Assembly (NCBI GenBank): GCA_023313575.1 | Contig: JAJTTP010000005.1 | Coordinates: forward strand, 1 to 64,000 | DNA: 64,000 bases | Source of the DNA: Eutypella sp. D-1 | Lineage: Eukaryota > Ascomycota > Sordariomycetes > Xylariales > Diatrypaceae | Reading direction: 5' to 3' | Shown: positions 11,073 to 24,404 of the stretch, piece by piece | Layout: each line of letters begins with the position of its first letter | Numbering within the stretch: position 1 is the first letter of the stretch | Program-made: the position numbers and the translations under genes | The notes under the pieces: generated by a model | The model's input: only the letters and a program-made list of their open reading frames with translations | Database searches by the model: none | Told to the model about the DNA's origin: nothing

Positions 11073-13281
11073 CTATTTAGGCAGTCCTTTGTTCCTCCCG
11101 GGTTCCGGCGTTTTCCCTATCCAGGCCAGTCCACTCCTAAGGAATAAGGTCGCACTTCTGAGAAGATCCCAGATCGCATCGAACAGCTTCTTCTTCATAC
11201 TCGGCCGGGACACCGTCTCGGCTATGAAAGCCACGGTGGACACGACAAACGCCAACGGCACGGCCACTGCGAAGTACACCCCGTACGTGTAGTCGCTGAC
11301 CTCGCGTAAGTCCTCCATCGAGAAAATACCCGCTATCAGGCTAAACGGAATGAAGAACGTCGCCAGCGTCGTCAAGCGTCGGATGTTGTGGTTGTCGGCG
11401 AACGACTTGACCGCCGTTGTTACCGAGGTTAGTTGATTGATACGGGACTGGTATTCGTCAAGCTGCCACAACACCAGCTTGAAGTCCTCTTCAAAGCGGT
11501 GGATTGGCCCGGAAACCTGGACATCACGTGGGCTCGATCCTACTTTCGGGACGTCTATATGAGAATAGGGGGGTTCCCGGATGCGCCGCAATATCTCATC
11601 GACCATCTCTCTATAAAGCGGGATGTACCTTCTCCACACATGGAGGATTTGAAGCATCTCGTCGTCGTTTCCGGACGCATACTGCTGCGGCTTCACGATC
11701 TCCAGGTCTATCTGGCTGAGCCGCGTTTTGATATAGTCCGTCATCGTGCGCCATTCGGAGCAGATCAGATGCAGAAGTATCTGAACGGGGACCTGGGCTT
11801 TCGATGCAGCCGGGTCTGAGAAATCCTTTAAATGCAGTGCCCAGTAGATAAAGTCGTTGTAAAAGCTCGTCTCGTATGAACCACAACTCTCTCTGAGACT
11901 TCTGCTCTTAGACCTAATCTCGCTCATAGGCCAAGTATTACTACCGGGATCACGGTTGCCCCTAAGTCCAGTATTGCCCGGAGACTGTACGTCTCTGAAA
12001 GGCACTGGTGGTTCCGGCCATGTCTCTCGTTCGGCGCGAAACCGAGGGATCGGATGCAAAATGCGACGACCTCGCCACAACGGGAAGCCTTGTTTTAAGG
12101 TGGGGTCTAGCAGCAAGATGCCTATGCCCCAAAAGTCAGCACTGAGCATAGTTGGAAGTACTTCGACGGACTATTGTCGGTGTTTACGTACCAATGGGGA
12201 CCTGAGCACCAGTCTGAGACTTGTCGTCAGATAGCCAGAACGTCGCTCTGGATCTTGTCAACCCCACCACGCCGGAAGACGAGTCCCACCAAGCCTTATT
12301 GCTAAGGTCATCGTCCGGTCGTCGGAATATATTGAAATCATTGGCGCTCGCTCGGGCCTTGTTGAAAATTTCTCGTGATGGGAAGTACCTTGATGAAATG
12401 TAACGAAACTGCGTCCAATTTGCCTCCCTTCGAACCACCTCTAGGGAAGGGGGGTCTCGCCACCTGTCACGCACGTTATACCATGCGTAATCAACAATAT
12501 GCGCCCTGAAGACGTCAGGCTCAACATTGACTACACCTTTCAGCGTCAGTGACTGTTTGAAGTTCTTCGTTGGCAAAGATGCAGACGCCAACTTCATTTC
12601 ACCATCAAGAGGGGTATAGGTACGAGCCTCGACGCACATTTATGCCCAAATTCTTCAATGACTTCGGTGGAGAGGTCTTCGACGACGTAGAGTCTGAGTT
12701 GGACCCCGTCCTTTGGGACGTCTTCTTTCAAATGGAGTTGCAGGCCTTTGATATCATGGATCGCTGCTGTTTTCTCCACTTTTTCATCGTAGAAGTCGAG
12801 TATGCTGACCTCAGTCGCCTTGAAACGCTTTCTGCGCTTATCCGCATTATCTGGTTCTGCCTTCACTAGTGAAGTCGTCAGCCATAGGTCAGGCAGGCAT
12901 AAGGTATTGAAGTCCTCAGTAAACAGCCGTATAGCATATTTCAGATGTTGAGACTACCCATGAAGAAACAAGCGCCAGAGGTTCTTACTCCCTTGCCATC
13001 GCAGTGGATGAGTGCCAATCTGCATGAAATCGGCCAGCAACCGTAAGTTTACCCACCCATGCCTCGTGAGGTCTTTCACGTAACTGAGATATGAGTCTTC
13101 GGAACTATAAATTTACTTGTAAGCGACTATATTCGACCTAGTCAATACGGGTCTTGCCTCACCTCTCCCACTCCCATTCCTTCCGTAAATCTCGATACTT
13201 ATCGTCATCATAGGCATCGCCAAACCCTTCGTAATTTTTACTTTGAATTTCCGGCCGGGACCAAGGATCCGATAATCCCAT
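11073..13281 (-). CDS. CorA-like two-TM membrane protein
   Basis: Five exons: 13281-13163, 13104-12989, 12856-12638, 12536-12210 and 12160-11073. They total 622 residues in consistent phase. The N-terminal half has YLSYVKDLTRHGWVNLRLL and LDFYDEK. The middle has the fungal CorA-like pattern EPDVFRAHIVDYAWY followed by WTQFRYISSRYF. The C-terminal quarter contains a helical region and two membrane spans, ATFFIPFSLIAGIF and VYFAVAVPLAFVVSTVAFIA. CorA proteins transport Mg2+ and related divalent metals as pentamers. Here the usual GMN after the first span is replaced by FSMED, as I recall for this divergent fungal branch, so transport is not assured. Intron 2 (12857-12988) has GTAAGA, a GCTGAC branch site and a CAG acceptor, and removes an in-frame TAG. 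The exon 4 donor is uncertain: 12210 gives a 49-bp intron, 12192 an implausible 31-bp one. Confidence 0.75.
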
Positions 13282-15233
13282 CGCGAAGTTTTTGTTCTTT
13301 TTTCGTAGCGAGTGGAGTCCAAGAAAACGAGAACTGCGGTGCGCCTACCTTCTCCACGCGCAGAGCCTCCCTCAGAGCCTTATAACCTCGAGGGAGGGGA
13401 GCACACAAACTGTTACAAACACGCATGTGTTTTTCGGCGGGGTTGGTGTGCGCCAGCCCCCAATTCAGACCAACGTACAGGGGCTCAAGGCTGAAGGGGG
13501 TATAGTATCATGGCCGGACGTTACCCTAGAGGGAGAGAGGGTGGACCGGATGCAACCAGGGGTACGGTTGCCGCGAGGACATAGCCGCCGGGGGTGCCGA
13601 ATGAGCATGCAAAGCCAGTCCATCTGCCTGCGGCGTTTTGGGCGGGCAAAGGAAAAATGAAAAATTGGAAAAAAAGGGCGGCAGATGCTGAGCCACGTCA
13701 TAGGCACATGTGCTGAAAAGAAAATACATCCAGCAGATCACTGGCAATAGGTGAAAAATCTGACAGCGATGTCAGGCATACCTTCTGTAGGAAACGCGGG
13801 ATTGCGCCGCGGCAGACTAGACCCCGGTTCCCAGCTCTCTCCTCCGCCCGGCATGCATGCTTATCCATGCCTGTAGGCGCGGCCTGTCAAGCCTGTCAAC
13901 TAATCACATAGTAAAGCTACAATTTACATTGTTTGTTCGGGTTGGCTTATAACGGCCGATGCAAGTGATAAGTGGCGAAGCTGGGCGAGGGCACTCCCGC
14001 ATGTGGGCGCGGTTGTGTGCATCTACGTCGCGGATGCACGAAAAAGTCGAGGACGGGACGGACTCGGGTTTATGGTGGTGGTTATTGTGGTGGTGGTGGC
14101 TGCTGTACTTGGAAATCAGCGTACGACCCGAGCGCTAAACATAGCCATTGTTTTCGGTGGTAGGTAGGCAGGTAGTCATCTGCGATACGAGATGTGAGGG
14201 CAGAACCCAGCTCCGCCTTGTCGTCAAATGCAGCAGCTGCTGATGCAACGATACATGTGCGACAACTGATGTAGTTGTTGAAGTAAATCATAATGCATTA
14301 TCCGTACAGCGCCTATGTACCTAGCGTTAAGCGTCGAAGGAGTTCCGAAGCCTCGGCTGGTTGTCTGCGAAGGTAAGGTCCCTGGCAAGGCCTATCAGCC
14401 GAGAATAGTGGCCTAGTTAAGCCCGTCCTCAGAAGGTGCCATTACGGGCGGTTTTTGGTGGATTTTCGAGGCTTTATTCAAGACGGTGAATCGACAAACG
14501 TTACTTCTCCCAATTCAATGTTATTTAGCGCACCATCTGAAGACTCTCCGCGATGTCCTATGTATATATGTGTATTATAGAGTATTTGTTATACGGCCCT
14601 AGATACTTCTAAAGGTCTTACTCGCAGCGCTCACCATGTACGTCCGCGCGGGCCGTTCCGTTCTGGGGCAGTGGGGACTTAGTAAACTGTAGATTGCAAA
14701 CTGTAAATTTCGAAGGATCCCGTCGTCAGGATTGGAAAATTTTCCTCCCTTCATCTCTCAAGTACTCCTAGACTAGTGATAAGGTGTGTAAGGTTGTGGA
14801 AAGGACGGAACGGCTTAATGGTCTTCTCTAGATGCCTCGAAAGACTAACAGGGAATGCAAACTCCCTCTCCCCTTTTCTAGATGTTCGCACCTTTAGCTA
14901 CCTCCCTGAGTAGTGCGCCCAGACCTTATAACATCATATTCGTGTTAATAGCGATAATGTATCTGAATCGAAGATAAGTGCCGGCCTACAAAGTGAATAG
15001 TTATTCTAGTAGTTCAGTTTTCAACATTGCAATCATGGCGGTAGGGCTCGCTCTTCCCTGAGCATCACTGGGGCTTCTAATATTTCTAAACCCATCATCT
15101 TGGGCTGTCGTATACTTCGGGCTACGCCACTCTGTAATTATGGCATAAGATTTCATCTTAATGCTGTTTGCCGGTTGATTCACGAGCGAGCGTGCGCCCC
15201 TAACCACCTATAATGCCCATACCTTGAGATCCC
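13282..15233. other. intergenic between CorA-like gene and NLR
   Basis: No gene supported. It includes the CorA-like promoter, a GGTGGT-rich stretch near 14073-14100 and the 3' space of the NLR gene. A frame of about 68 codons at 15001-15207 (-) follows the NLR stop but has no recognisable domain. Confidence 0.5.
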
Positions 15234-18200
15234 TCATAGTTCTTGCATGCTGACTTTTCCCTCTGGGGGCATTTGCTGGCGCTCAAACGATTCGTGCGAA
15301 GCGTTCAAACAACGACCTCCAACCTCGTAACAATCCTCACACAGTAAAACTTCCCGTTCATGAGAACCCTCACAAACGTAATAGCATTGGCCAAATGACA
15401 CATATCGACAACAGATAACACATTTCATACTACTCCAACGGCCCGGCCCTGGCTTTCTCTCAGTGGGTAAGTCGGCCGTTGAAACGGATGTGCCTTTGCT
15501 CTCGGTATTCTGGATTAAAAGGTTTGCAACGGAGGAATGGCCATTCAGCCTTGCCCACCAAAGCGGAGTACACCCAAACCGGTCCCTCGATTCAACATCG
15601 ACTTCTTGTTTAGAAAGAAGCAAGTTGACTGCCAATTCACGGCCATGGCATGCTGCAATTGATAGTGGCGTAATCCCATAGTGGTCCTTGGAATCTAGTT
15701 TTACTCTTTTATCTGCAATCAGGAGCTCGAGGACAGCTTTTTGTTCATGCATCGCCATATAAAATATGGGCGATCGTCCGACGTTGTCCACACAGTCTGG
15801 CTCCGCGCCTGCTTCCAGCAGGAGCATGGCTGTCGCCTCATCCCCGGCCATACTTGCTTTGAAAAGCGGCGTTACATTGGTTGAAACATCTGTAGAGTCA
15901 AGATCCACGCGTTTGCTCGAGAGTAGTGACTCTACCGCCTCGACATCTCGGTTCTCAGCGGCCAACAATAGTGGGGTCCTACCAGCGTCGGTTTTAGCAT
16001 TTGGGTCAATGTTATCAACCGCCAGTAAGAGTTCTATCACTTCCAGGTGGCCCCACGCAGCAGCGTGTAGCAGGGGCGTCTTCCCTTGGTTATCCTTGAC
16101 ATTCAGACCAACTGTGCTTTTATCAAGAAGCAGTTCGACCAGGTCAGCATTTCCTGATTTTGCAGCCAATGACAATGCGGAATGGCCAGTCCGAGAGCTA
16201 TGGTTCTCCACGTGAACGCGCGGGTCTGCAAGTAATGTCTCCGCTACTTTATGGTAGCCCTCATTGATGGCCCATTGTAACGATGTGTACTCGTATATGG
16301 AATCCACGGAGTTCAAATCAACTCCGTCTGTCGACAGAAGTGATTTCACTATTGCACTATGCCCCTCTTTGGATGCTATCAATAACGGCGTCCAACCTTG
16401 TGTGTCTTTCAAGTTGATAGAACCAATTCGCTCATCTTTGAAGAGCAGAGCAAATATGTCATCGAAGCCTTGCCATATCGCTTTCATCAGGGGTGTCTGG
16501 CCATAGTAGTCAACCGAATCTGGATTAACACCACTTTTTCCGAGTAATAGTCTCACTATTGTCTCGTGTCCCCTCGTTGCCGCGATAGAAAGCGGCGTCA
16601 TGCCTCCTGCACGACTTGCGCGGTCCGGCTCAATGCTGACGTTGTCGAGGAGCAAGCTGACTACCGTCTCATGGCCATTCGCGGCGGCACACCAGAGCGG
16701 TGTAGTACCGTACAGGGAGTCTTGGGAGTTTGGGTTAGCTTGCTTAGCAAGCAACAATTTCACCGTTTCGCCATGGCCTTTCCGCGCAGCATACCATAGC
16801 GGGGTTCCATTACACCCTTCACCCATCCTGTCGTTGTACAGAAAACGTTCAATATCTAGCCTTGAACCACCCCAAGTCGACAAGAAGCTAGAACGCAGAT
16901 TGCTCAAGTATTTGATATTCTCCAATTCGGGGTCGATTCCCTTCGTATCAAGAAGTTTCTGTGCGATTATGTGATATCCTCGCTCCGCTGCCCAGGCCAA
17001 GGGAGAGCGACCAAAATCATCCTGGGCATTTGGGTCGTCCCCTTTACTTAGTAATGCCGTGACCGTATTTGCCAACCCAAACCATACTGCAAGGTGTAGC
17101 CCTAAAACGCGGCTAAGCACTGGGGAATGGCGGCGGCTTTCTAAGTCTATGATAACCTGGAAAGAGGCGGAGACCTTGCGGTCCATACCAAGAAAGTCTA
17201 GAGTTGATCCTTCGTCTTCTGCAGATGCTTCTTTGGCGTGGTAACCCCAGTTGCACGCGGCATAGCTATAGAGTGGGAATGCCTCCAAACGTTTCTCAAA
17301 CGCCGCATCTGTCTGGCAGAAGCCGCTCTGGAAAGCATCGAATGAGAGATAGGTGGTGCATATTTTCGCAATATGATCCATTTCGCGTCGGAAGAACTGA
17401 TCGCGTCGTTGTTCAAAATACTCTTGTGTCGTATAGTGGACTACTCCGATAGTGTCACTCTCTTTGTCGACTATGACTAACCCTGCGCATGACGATACCA
17501 TGAGCTCAATATCTCGGATATTCTTTTCGTCAAGTCCAGTATGACCGGGTTCTACTGCGAGGGCATGTTGGAGCTCCAAAGTTGCGAGTGGTCTTTTTGC
17601 GCAGATAATCCATGTGAGTACCTTCCTACCAACGGTTTTATATCCAGGTGTCTGGGAGTCTATTCTCTCCATCGCTTGATGATACGCTTGATTAAGAACT
17701 TCGAGACCCCCCTGCTCTCCTTGTTCCCGTTGGCTCCGCTTCCTAAGAACTTTGAGCTCGTTCTTCATTTCCGTCTCAGATGTCTTGTCCGCAAGCGACT
17801 CGAGATAGAGCTGTGCCAAAAGGAACCTATGTGAACGTTAGCGAGGTTCAAAGACTCACACATAGCGGATGTTTGCAAATTCGTACATTCCCTCCACAGT
17901 TTGCACAAGCTCATCTTTAATCTGGTCTTGTAGGCACTGGTCTCTCAGAACGAACTTTGGGAAGTGCGCTATGTGACCCTCAATATAATTATGAACATCC
18001 TCATCGCTGGCCCGGATCTCCTGCTTGATATGTTTCTCAAATAATATTTCGATATCTGGAATAGGCCGAGACGTCGCGAAAAGATTTAATTTAGTGCTTG
18101 CCCTGAGACCCTCGACCTGGAACAATAACGTCGATAAATAGCGGTGGAAATTTTGACACTCGTCCAGAGCATCGAGAATAACGAAGACTCGTGAATAGGC

Positions 18201-19863
18201 CGCTGAACACGTTTGTAAAGCTGCAAATATATCGTCCGAGGACGGTTGAGTTCCTTGTTCTTGTTCTCGTTCGTGGAGGTATTTCACATCCTTCGGCAAG
18301 GAAGAAAGGCCCCGAGCTAGCTGTTTCAATAGACATCTAATGACATGATCGATCGTCTGCTCGTTTTGACGCCGGAAGTTGAAGTAGATGTAAGCAACCC
18401 CAGTCTTCCCGTGTTCAATGGTTCTCGTGATTAGATCCTCCACCACGATGGAGGCGAGGATGGTCTTCCCGGCTCCAGGAATGCCTGGACAAAACAATGT
18501 CTGATTGTTCGTATTTAGCCAGTCCTGGTAGACCTTTGAGGCTAAGAACCATTGTCCACTCTTTAAGTGCCGTCGATGGATGAAATCCCTCTGTTGAGAG
18601 GTATAATCGACTGGTGTGAGCCAATTCAGAATGGCGATGTCTTCTTTTCTGTTTATCTTAGCTAGGATATCTCCAACATCGGCACCGGTTTTGGAAACAG
18701 TATCTAGTACTACGAGACTTATTAGCCGGTTCACGCAATTGTGTGTCATTTCAGGACCCAGAGAACAAAGCAGACTAACCATTGCCCAATATCTCCTTGG
18801 CTGGGCGCTCTCCGTCGACATCGCTTGGCAGTACATATCCCAAGAGCTCCTTGGCACATCCAGCAGCCACGGCTGCTGCATAGTTCTGCCACTCATCATT
18901 CTTCCGCGAGTCCGCGTAATCGCAAATGCCGCGGATAACAACGCAAGGGAAATCGTTCATAATTCCTGCAGCTTCCATTTCCACACACAGGACGTCCCCC
19001 CCGAGGCTCTTGTTAAGGCTTTCACGGCGTTCGCTGTCCTTGATAACCATGTTACCAGATGCAATGAGGCCGTAGTGAACGGCCACGTCTTTGCCCTTCC
19101 CCTGGTCCCCGTCAATTCCCGCATCGACTAAAGCTCTACCGCCGGTCTCCTCAGATCTGCCCGTGGTAAAGAAAGGCCACCCGCCCATATCAAACCCAAT
19201 AAGCGCCAGCACAATCCTGCAGAATACCGAGAGTACGGTTAACCAGGCGTTCTGCCCGCGATGGAGGTTATCTGGTGCCAACGACGGGTCCTTAAGGGAT
19301 CCACACTGAGTAAAGCTCGAATCCATGCTAGGCCAGCGCGTTTTCATGTCCTGAAGATACTTCGGTATCTGAGACCCGCCGCCCAAATAGTGTCGCGCCC
19401 TTAGTTTCGACACAGCTGTGAGTAACAGGCGGGGAGGTTTATTGAGGGCGCCGATTCGTTTGAACTTTCCGCCTTCTTCCGCCTTTCCGAAGTCCCATTG
19501 GACTACACCGGGAAATTCACCACGAGGACTGCTCACTACGACATCGCCGAGCCGAACACTTGGTGGGATGCCGCCCCCAATGCCGACTAGAAGGCCGATC
19601 TTGATGGACGGGAAGGTGGTTATCATGTGGCTTGCCGCCGTCGCCGCCGAATTAGTACCGTAGATGCCCATGGGCAGGCAAGCGATGACGATGTTATGGT
19701 TACCGATAGACCCTAGAGTATAGGTATTTTTGTCGCTCGATGGCTGGTCGGAGAAGTCTGGGTGTTCTTCATCGAGCATAGCTATTGCTGCCGCCTGCTC
19801 TTTCGGTAGAGCGCACATCCACCCCACGGTATACTCGCTGCGGGACTTGTGATTGGTAGTCAT
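15234..19863 (-). CDS. NLR-like protein: nucleosidase domain, NACHT NTPase, ankyrin repeats, Cys-rich tail
   Basis: Three exons, 19863-18780, 18703-17887 and 17826-15234, give 1497 residues in phase. Residues 1 to about 345 form a purine nucleoside phosphorylase-like (PNP_UDP_1) domain with VGIGGGIP, VEMEAAGI and RGICDYADSRKND. A linker with DILAKINRKEDIAILNWL leads to the NACHT domain: Walker A GIPGAGKT near residue 432 and Walker B VFVILDALDEC. About 15 ankyrin repeats (TPLxxAAxxGH pattern) fill roughly 873-1415. The tail (about 1440-1485) has ordered Cys/His pairs (CVICC, CEDC, a final C and H), like a ZZ-type zinc module. Fungal proteins of this layout are STAND receptors linked to allorecognition and defence; nucleosidase effectors of this class have been shown to cleave ATP in related immune proteins. 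Exon 2 ends at 17887, giving EGMFLLAQLYLESL, the expected family sequence. Confidence 0.9.
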
Positions 19864-22800
19864 TTGGAAAGGAAACTTTAGTATATACTGGGGTAATAGC
19901 TAGGAAGCCTCCACGAACGTGGATTTAGAAGTTTGCTTTGACGTAGGACGGGATCACTTCGCAATGGATACTTGAAAACCCTCTCGTGGGGATGAACAAT
20001 ATACGAGATTTGCTGAGATGCACGGAGTTAAATAGAAGAGAGAGAGAGGGGGGGGTGGCTAGAAAGCTAGAAGTAAAGCTCACACATCCCCTTACAGAAT
20101 GCCTTACCATCCTCTTCAACCCCCCAAATCATCAACACATAGAATACGTAACATCGAAGCTGACCATACCTGTGTTGAACGCCGATGCATCACCAGGCAG
20201 CAGTATTTCTCGCGCTATGCAACCGACTACACAATGTAACTGCTCGCTATCAATTGCACCTTTTATGTAGGTAGCTTCTCGAGGGGGCTGTCGCTACTGG
20301 TGCAACCTTCTCACTCCTTTAGGGGTTGAGGGGATCGGGGGTGGCCAGGTGGTGGCTGTCTCATTTCTGCGGTAGTTGATACGGTCACTCAGTCCCGGCC
20401 TACGCCCGCGACCACAGCCAAGCTTTCCCGCCGATCATGCCCGCGAAGACGTTCTTGGCAAGAGGCAAAACTGTGCTGGCTGGCTGGCATAGCAAGTGGT
20501 GCCACGACAGATGACTGATAGAAAAACCATAGGTAGGGCTGCTTTTTCAAGCCCCCCTCCAGGGGCACAGTCGGGCGTTGCTTTGCCATTGGAGAATGCG
20601 GGGGTAGACAAAGAGACACTGGCTTTGACTGGTGAGACTTCGTTGCGCGGTCCGGGTGTGCTAGCCTGGTTCGGGACTAAATGCCGCAGCAGCAAGCAAC
20701 GAACGAACGGAAGACGATGGCCCAGGCCAGGAACCGCGTCCCTCCCCCCTTCCCTATGCGCGCCCTATGAGAATCGCCAGATCTCTTGCCTATTGCCTAG
20801 CACAAAGCTAACTAGCTCTCAGCTCAGTAGCTCCTACAGGCTGGCTGGGCTGGCTGGCTTATTATAGTGATACCGGCTCCGGCCAGTCTCGAACTTTTGC
20901 ACGAACTCGCACTGCATACTCACCCGAGCCAAGACTTTTGTAGCAAGGTTGGATTCGAGAACGTGTAGAGAACATGTCAGGCTCCGTAATACTCCGATGC
21001 TACAGGCTCACATTGCAGCCCGCCCGGCTTATGATCATTACCTGGACAGAATCCTCAAGTTATATATGTTGTATCCGATAGAACCTCAGGTACGCCAAGA
21101 CAAACATCTTGCCAATCAAATTGACCTTCTAGATTGATTTCTATCGGATCACATGTGATTGACATCGAGGGACGGGCAGTGAGGGTGTTGTTGATTGTCA
21201 ACCTGGAATGTATCCCACTACCTAGGTAAATTCTGGCAACTTGGTTATATATCGTGCATGTGCAAATCGTCAATCGAATGAGGACGGGCCACGATTTGGA
21301 GAGTTCCAGGTTGTTGTAGTCCCGGATATGTTGACTGGCTGAGGGTGGCAGGTGAAGGTCTTTTCACAGGCTTCTAAAAACCTACCAGCTCAAGGGTCCC
21401 CCCATTGGTTTACTGGCGACGATAAATACGGGATGGTACAGATAGATCATATATGTAGGTTACGAATACGGTAGTAGCAGCGAGACATAGACAAGGGACG
21501 AGCTACATAAAAATTGTACTAACTATGTACCTACCTACATACCCAGTGTATGTATGTACAATTGGAGGAGAGAGCAGCGCCCCTTTTTCTCCAGCCGCTG
21601 TGATATCGGTATGCAACTTTGGAAGATGTACGTACTTGTACGAAGTACTGTGCCCAGTGCACACCTGAGCTTATGGAACTCACACCTCTCTGCACAGATA
21701 ACGTCCCGAGGCTCCATTTTACACTGGGCACCAGCTATAGATTTTACGAGCCTTCGCGAACTACCTTCGCGAACTGTTCCGCGTATACTACCTACTTAAC
21801 TTGTCCACCTGCTTTGAACCTGTCCTGCATGTCATTAAATAGATATATAAGTATCTAGATATGGCAACAACTTCATTACATAAGTGCCTTGATATTGTTT
21901 AAGATCATGTGGTGCATATCCAGTGACACATGCATAGCTGCCTCCTCAAGTTACTTAGGTACTTAGGTAGGTTACCTAATCCAGTTAAGTTTAGTGCCCC
22001 AGATGGCTTTCCGCCAGGTTTGGGTTTTATTCGACAATTATCGGCGCGGTAAAGCCATCGTTACCGAACCGAACGGATTTTGTACTCCGTAATGAATATT
22101 TCGGGGTCTCTTAATGCTATAATGCAAGGGGTGCAACGCGACATGTATAAAATACCCCGTTTTAAACCGGATCACCTGAGCCACCAAAAAAAAAACTATA
22201 GTATTACTTATAAGTTGAGTGTAGTGAAAGGAGGTTAGTGATGCGATATTGTTGCATATTTACTTAGGTATGCATAAAGGAGACATTTTTCGGAATCTGC
22301 GATATTATCCAGCCAGCAACTTCGTACTTCAAGGTTACCTTAGTAGTTACGGTGGAACCATAGCTAGCAGAACAGAACGGCCGGTACATGTTCCCGGCTG
22401 CCCGGCCATCACCGATGGGGTAGATTGGAAGAGCATGAAAAATCTCGATTGATAAATGATAGAAGACAGGAAAGCATCCAGATGAGTGTTGTGCATAGAG
22501 TTCATTCCAATGTTCTATATGTACAATTCCAATTTGATATAGTTCCCTGGTATAACCTTAATCTATAACCAACCATATGGCTCTCGATTAGGTAGTAAAA
22601 CATCGCATCCGAAAGGTTAGGAGCGACCACCTGCATGTAAACTGGAAACGAGCTACTAAGCAAAAGAGTATCTGAGTCTGAGCAACCAAGGTAAAAAAGT
22701 AGGTACGATCCTCAACCTCAAAGTCAAGGCTGGCAAGAACAACAGGGCTTCAGGTACATCAATGGATACAATAAGCACCGGCCTGGCCGCCTTGCTGTCT

Positions 22801-24404
22801 AGGCTGGATACCATATTAGTACTAGCGTCCGTTAGTGGTCTCCTAAAATCCTATTCCAGGCTAGCGATTAGACTTGCACGTCGTACTAGGCTTGTACTAG
22901 TCTAGTTAGCATGTACCTGATTCCTAACAACGTCCGGTTTCCACCTGTTGCATTCACCGCAGAAGGGGGGGGGAGATGCTGAGCCGGTGCCCAACAACAT
23001 TGCAGTGGCAGCTAACCTATAACACACTTACGGGGCCTACCTAGCAGGGCACTTGTTACCTGGGCGGGAAACGCTCAGACCACCTTGCAGGTACTTTTCC
23101 ATCTAGATACGCTACCCAACCTCCCGCAGTATATTACTGCATTTCTCCAGGTAACGGATCATCGCTGAGTAAGTACCCCAGGTAGGTTATATACGCTACT
23201 TAGATACCTGAAGTATCTGTGCACAGTGCAACCCCAGCCGTGGTTGCCGCCAACCACCAACCAACAAACTTGACCAGCAATGGATTCCTTTTTTCCCACC
23301 TGGGCAGCTAGACCTAGAGTAGGTAGAGGTAGGTCGTTAGGGTTCCGGGGTACCTACGGGTCGTTACTTACTGTGGATGTATGTAACTATTAGGGTATCC
23401 AGTTGCCCAGGTAGTTAGCCCAGGTAAGTAGCCCAGGTAGTTCTCTAGTTTAGGTGGTCGTTGCGCCCAGCCTTTGGCCGACTTTTTCTCCCTTTTCCAT
23501 CTTCCATCCTTCCAAGGTTCAAGGTTACTTTTTTGTAAACCTGCCGCTGGCTGTACCGTTAAACAACCCCCCCCTTCAGCCCTTCTTTTAACTCATTCAT
23601 TCATTCAAACTCACGACTCCGATCCAGGTCAATCAATTCAGGAGCCCTCGACGTCGCTTTCGTCCCTCTCCACCCCCCCGTCCGTCCGACCCGTCCCCAT
23701 ACCTCGTCTTCGCAATTCAAACCGGGTTTCTCTCTCCATTTTGTCTTTTCTTCCTCCTCTCTTCCCTCTCTCTCTCACTTACTTTACCGTACCCCCAATT
23801 TAATAATATTTCTTTTTTATCTTCCTCCCTTATTAGTAGTAAAGCTTGGCTCGAACCCGATCCCGCTTTACTCTATCCAGGTCTTTCTTTCGTCAATTAG
23901 TTTTTCTTTAAAAAAAAAAAAAAAACCTGAAAAAAGAAAGACTCTGGGGGAGATGAACAGTTCTCTGAACTGGGTGATCGAGTATCTTTAGATACTCCTT
24001 TCTATAGTGTATCTATCCTCGGTATCTTAGATATCCTTGATAGGAACAACGAAAGTGAACCATCGAGCGAGGCGAAGTAAGGTAGAGCCGACGACCGAGC
24101 GACAGGACAATCTTTAGTCTTTGTTGCAACTCATCATCCTCGGATCGTGTCGACCCGTGTCGTGTTTCGCCCTGATTTTTCGCTCTCGCTTTTTGAATCG
24201 TCATCCCCTGGTGAACGGCCGGCCAAGATTATTATCCACACCGACACGATCATCGATACACCGACCTCGACCTCGACATCGACATCGATATCGACATTGG
24301 CATTTGGCATTTGGCAATCTGACATCAACATCAACATCAATCTCGACAACATAATAGAACAGAATAATCTTACGTTTTGACGCCGTGTCAATTAATACAT
24401 CACA
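19864..24404. other. 4.5-kb intergenic space, NLR and casein kinase upstream regions
   Basis: No gene is supported. From 21.0 to 23.5 kb the DNA is rich in short TACCTA/TAGGTA motifs (for example 21524-21545 and 21955-21980). About 930 bp before the kinase ATG is pyrimidine-rich (23470-23900), followed by an A-run near 23910-23925 and CGACATCGACATC-type repeats near 24260-24345. This is likely a long promoter and 5' leader of the kinase gene. Confidence 0.5.
23404..23442. repeat. 13-bp tandem repeat, three copies
   Basis: Units of the form AGCCCAGGTAGTT at 23404-23416, 23417-23429 and 23430-23442, differing by one or two bases. Further CCAGGTA copies lie nearby (for example near 23179). It is about 960 bp upstream of the casein kinase start. 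Confidence 0.75.

Noticed and set aside
12954..12956. In-frame TAG in the CorA-like gene, first read as a nonsense mutation
   Set aside because: It lies in a canonical intron (GTAAGA, GCTGAC, CAG) whose removal keeps the frame.
17820..17886. Reading MYEFANIRYV as the NLR sequence before exon 3
   Set aside because: Using the donor at 17886 instead gives EGMFLLAQL, the expected family sequence, so this segment is intron.
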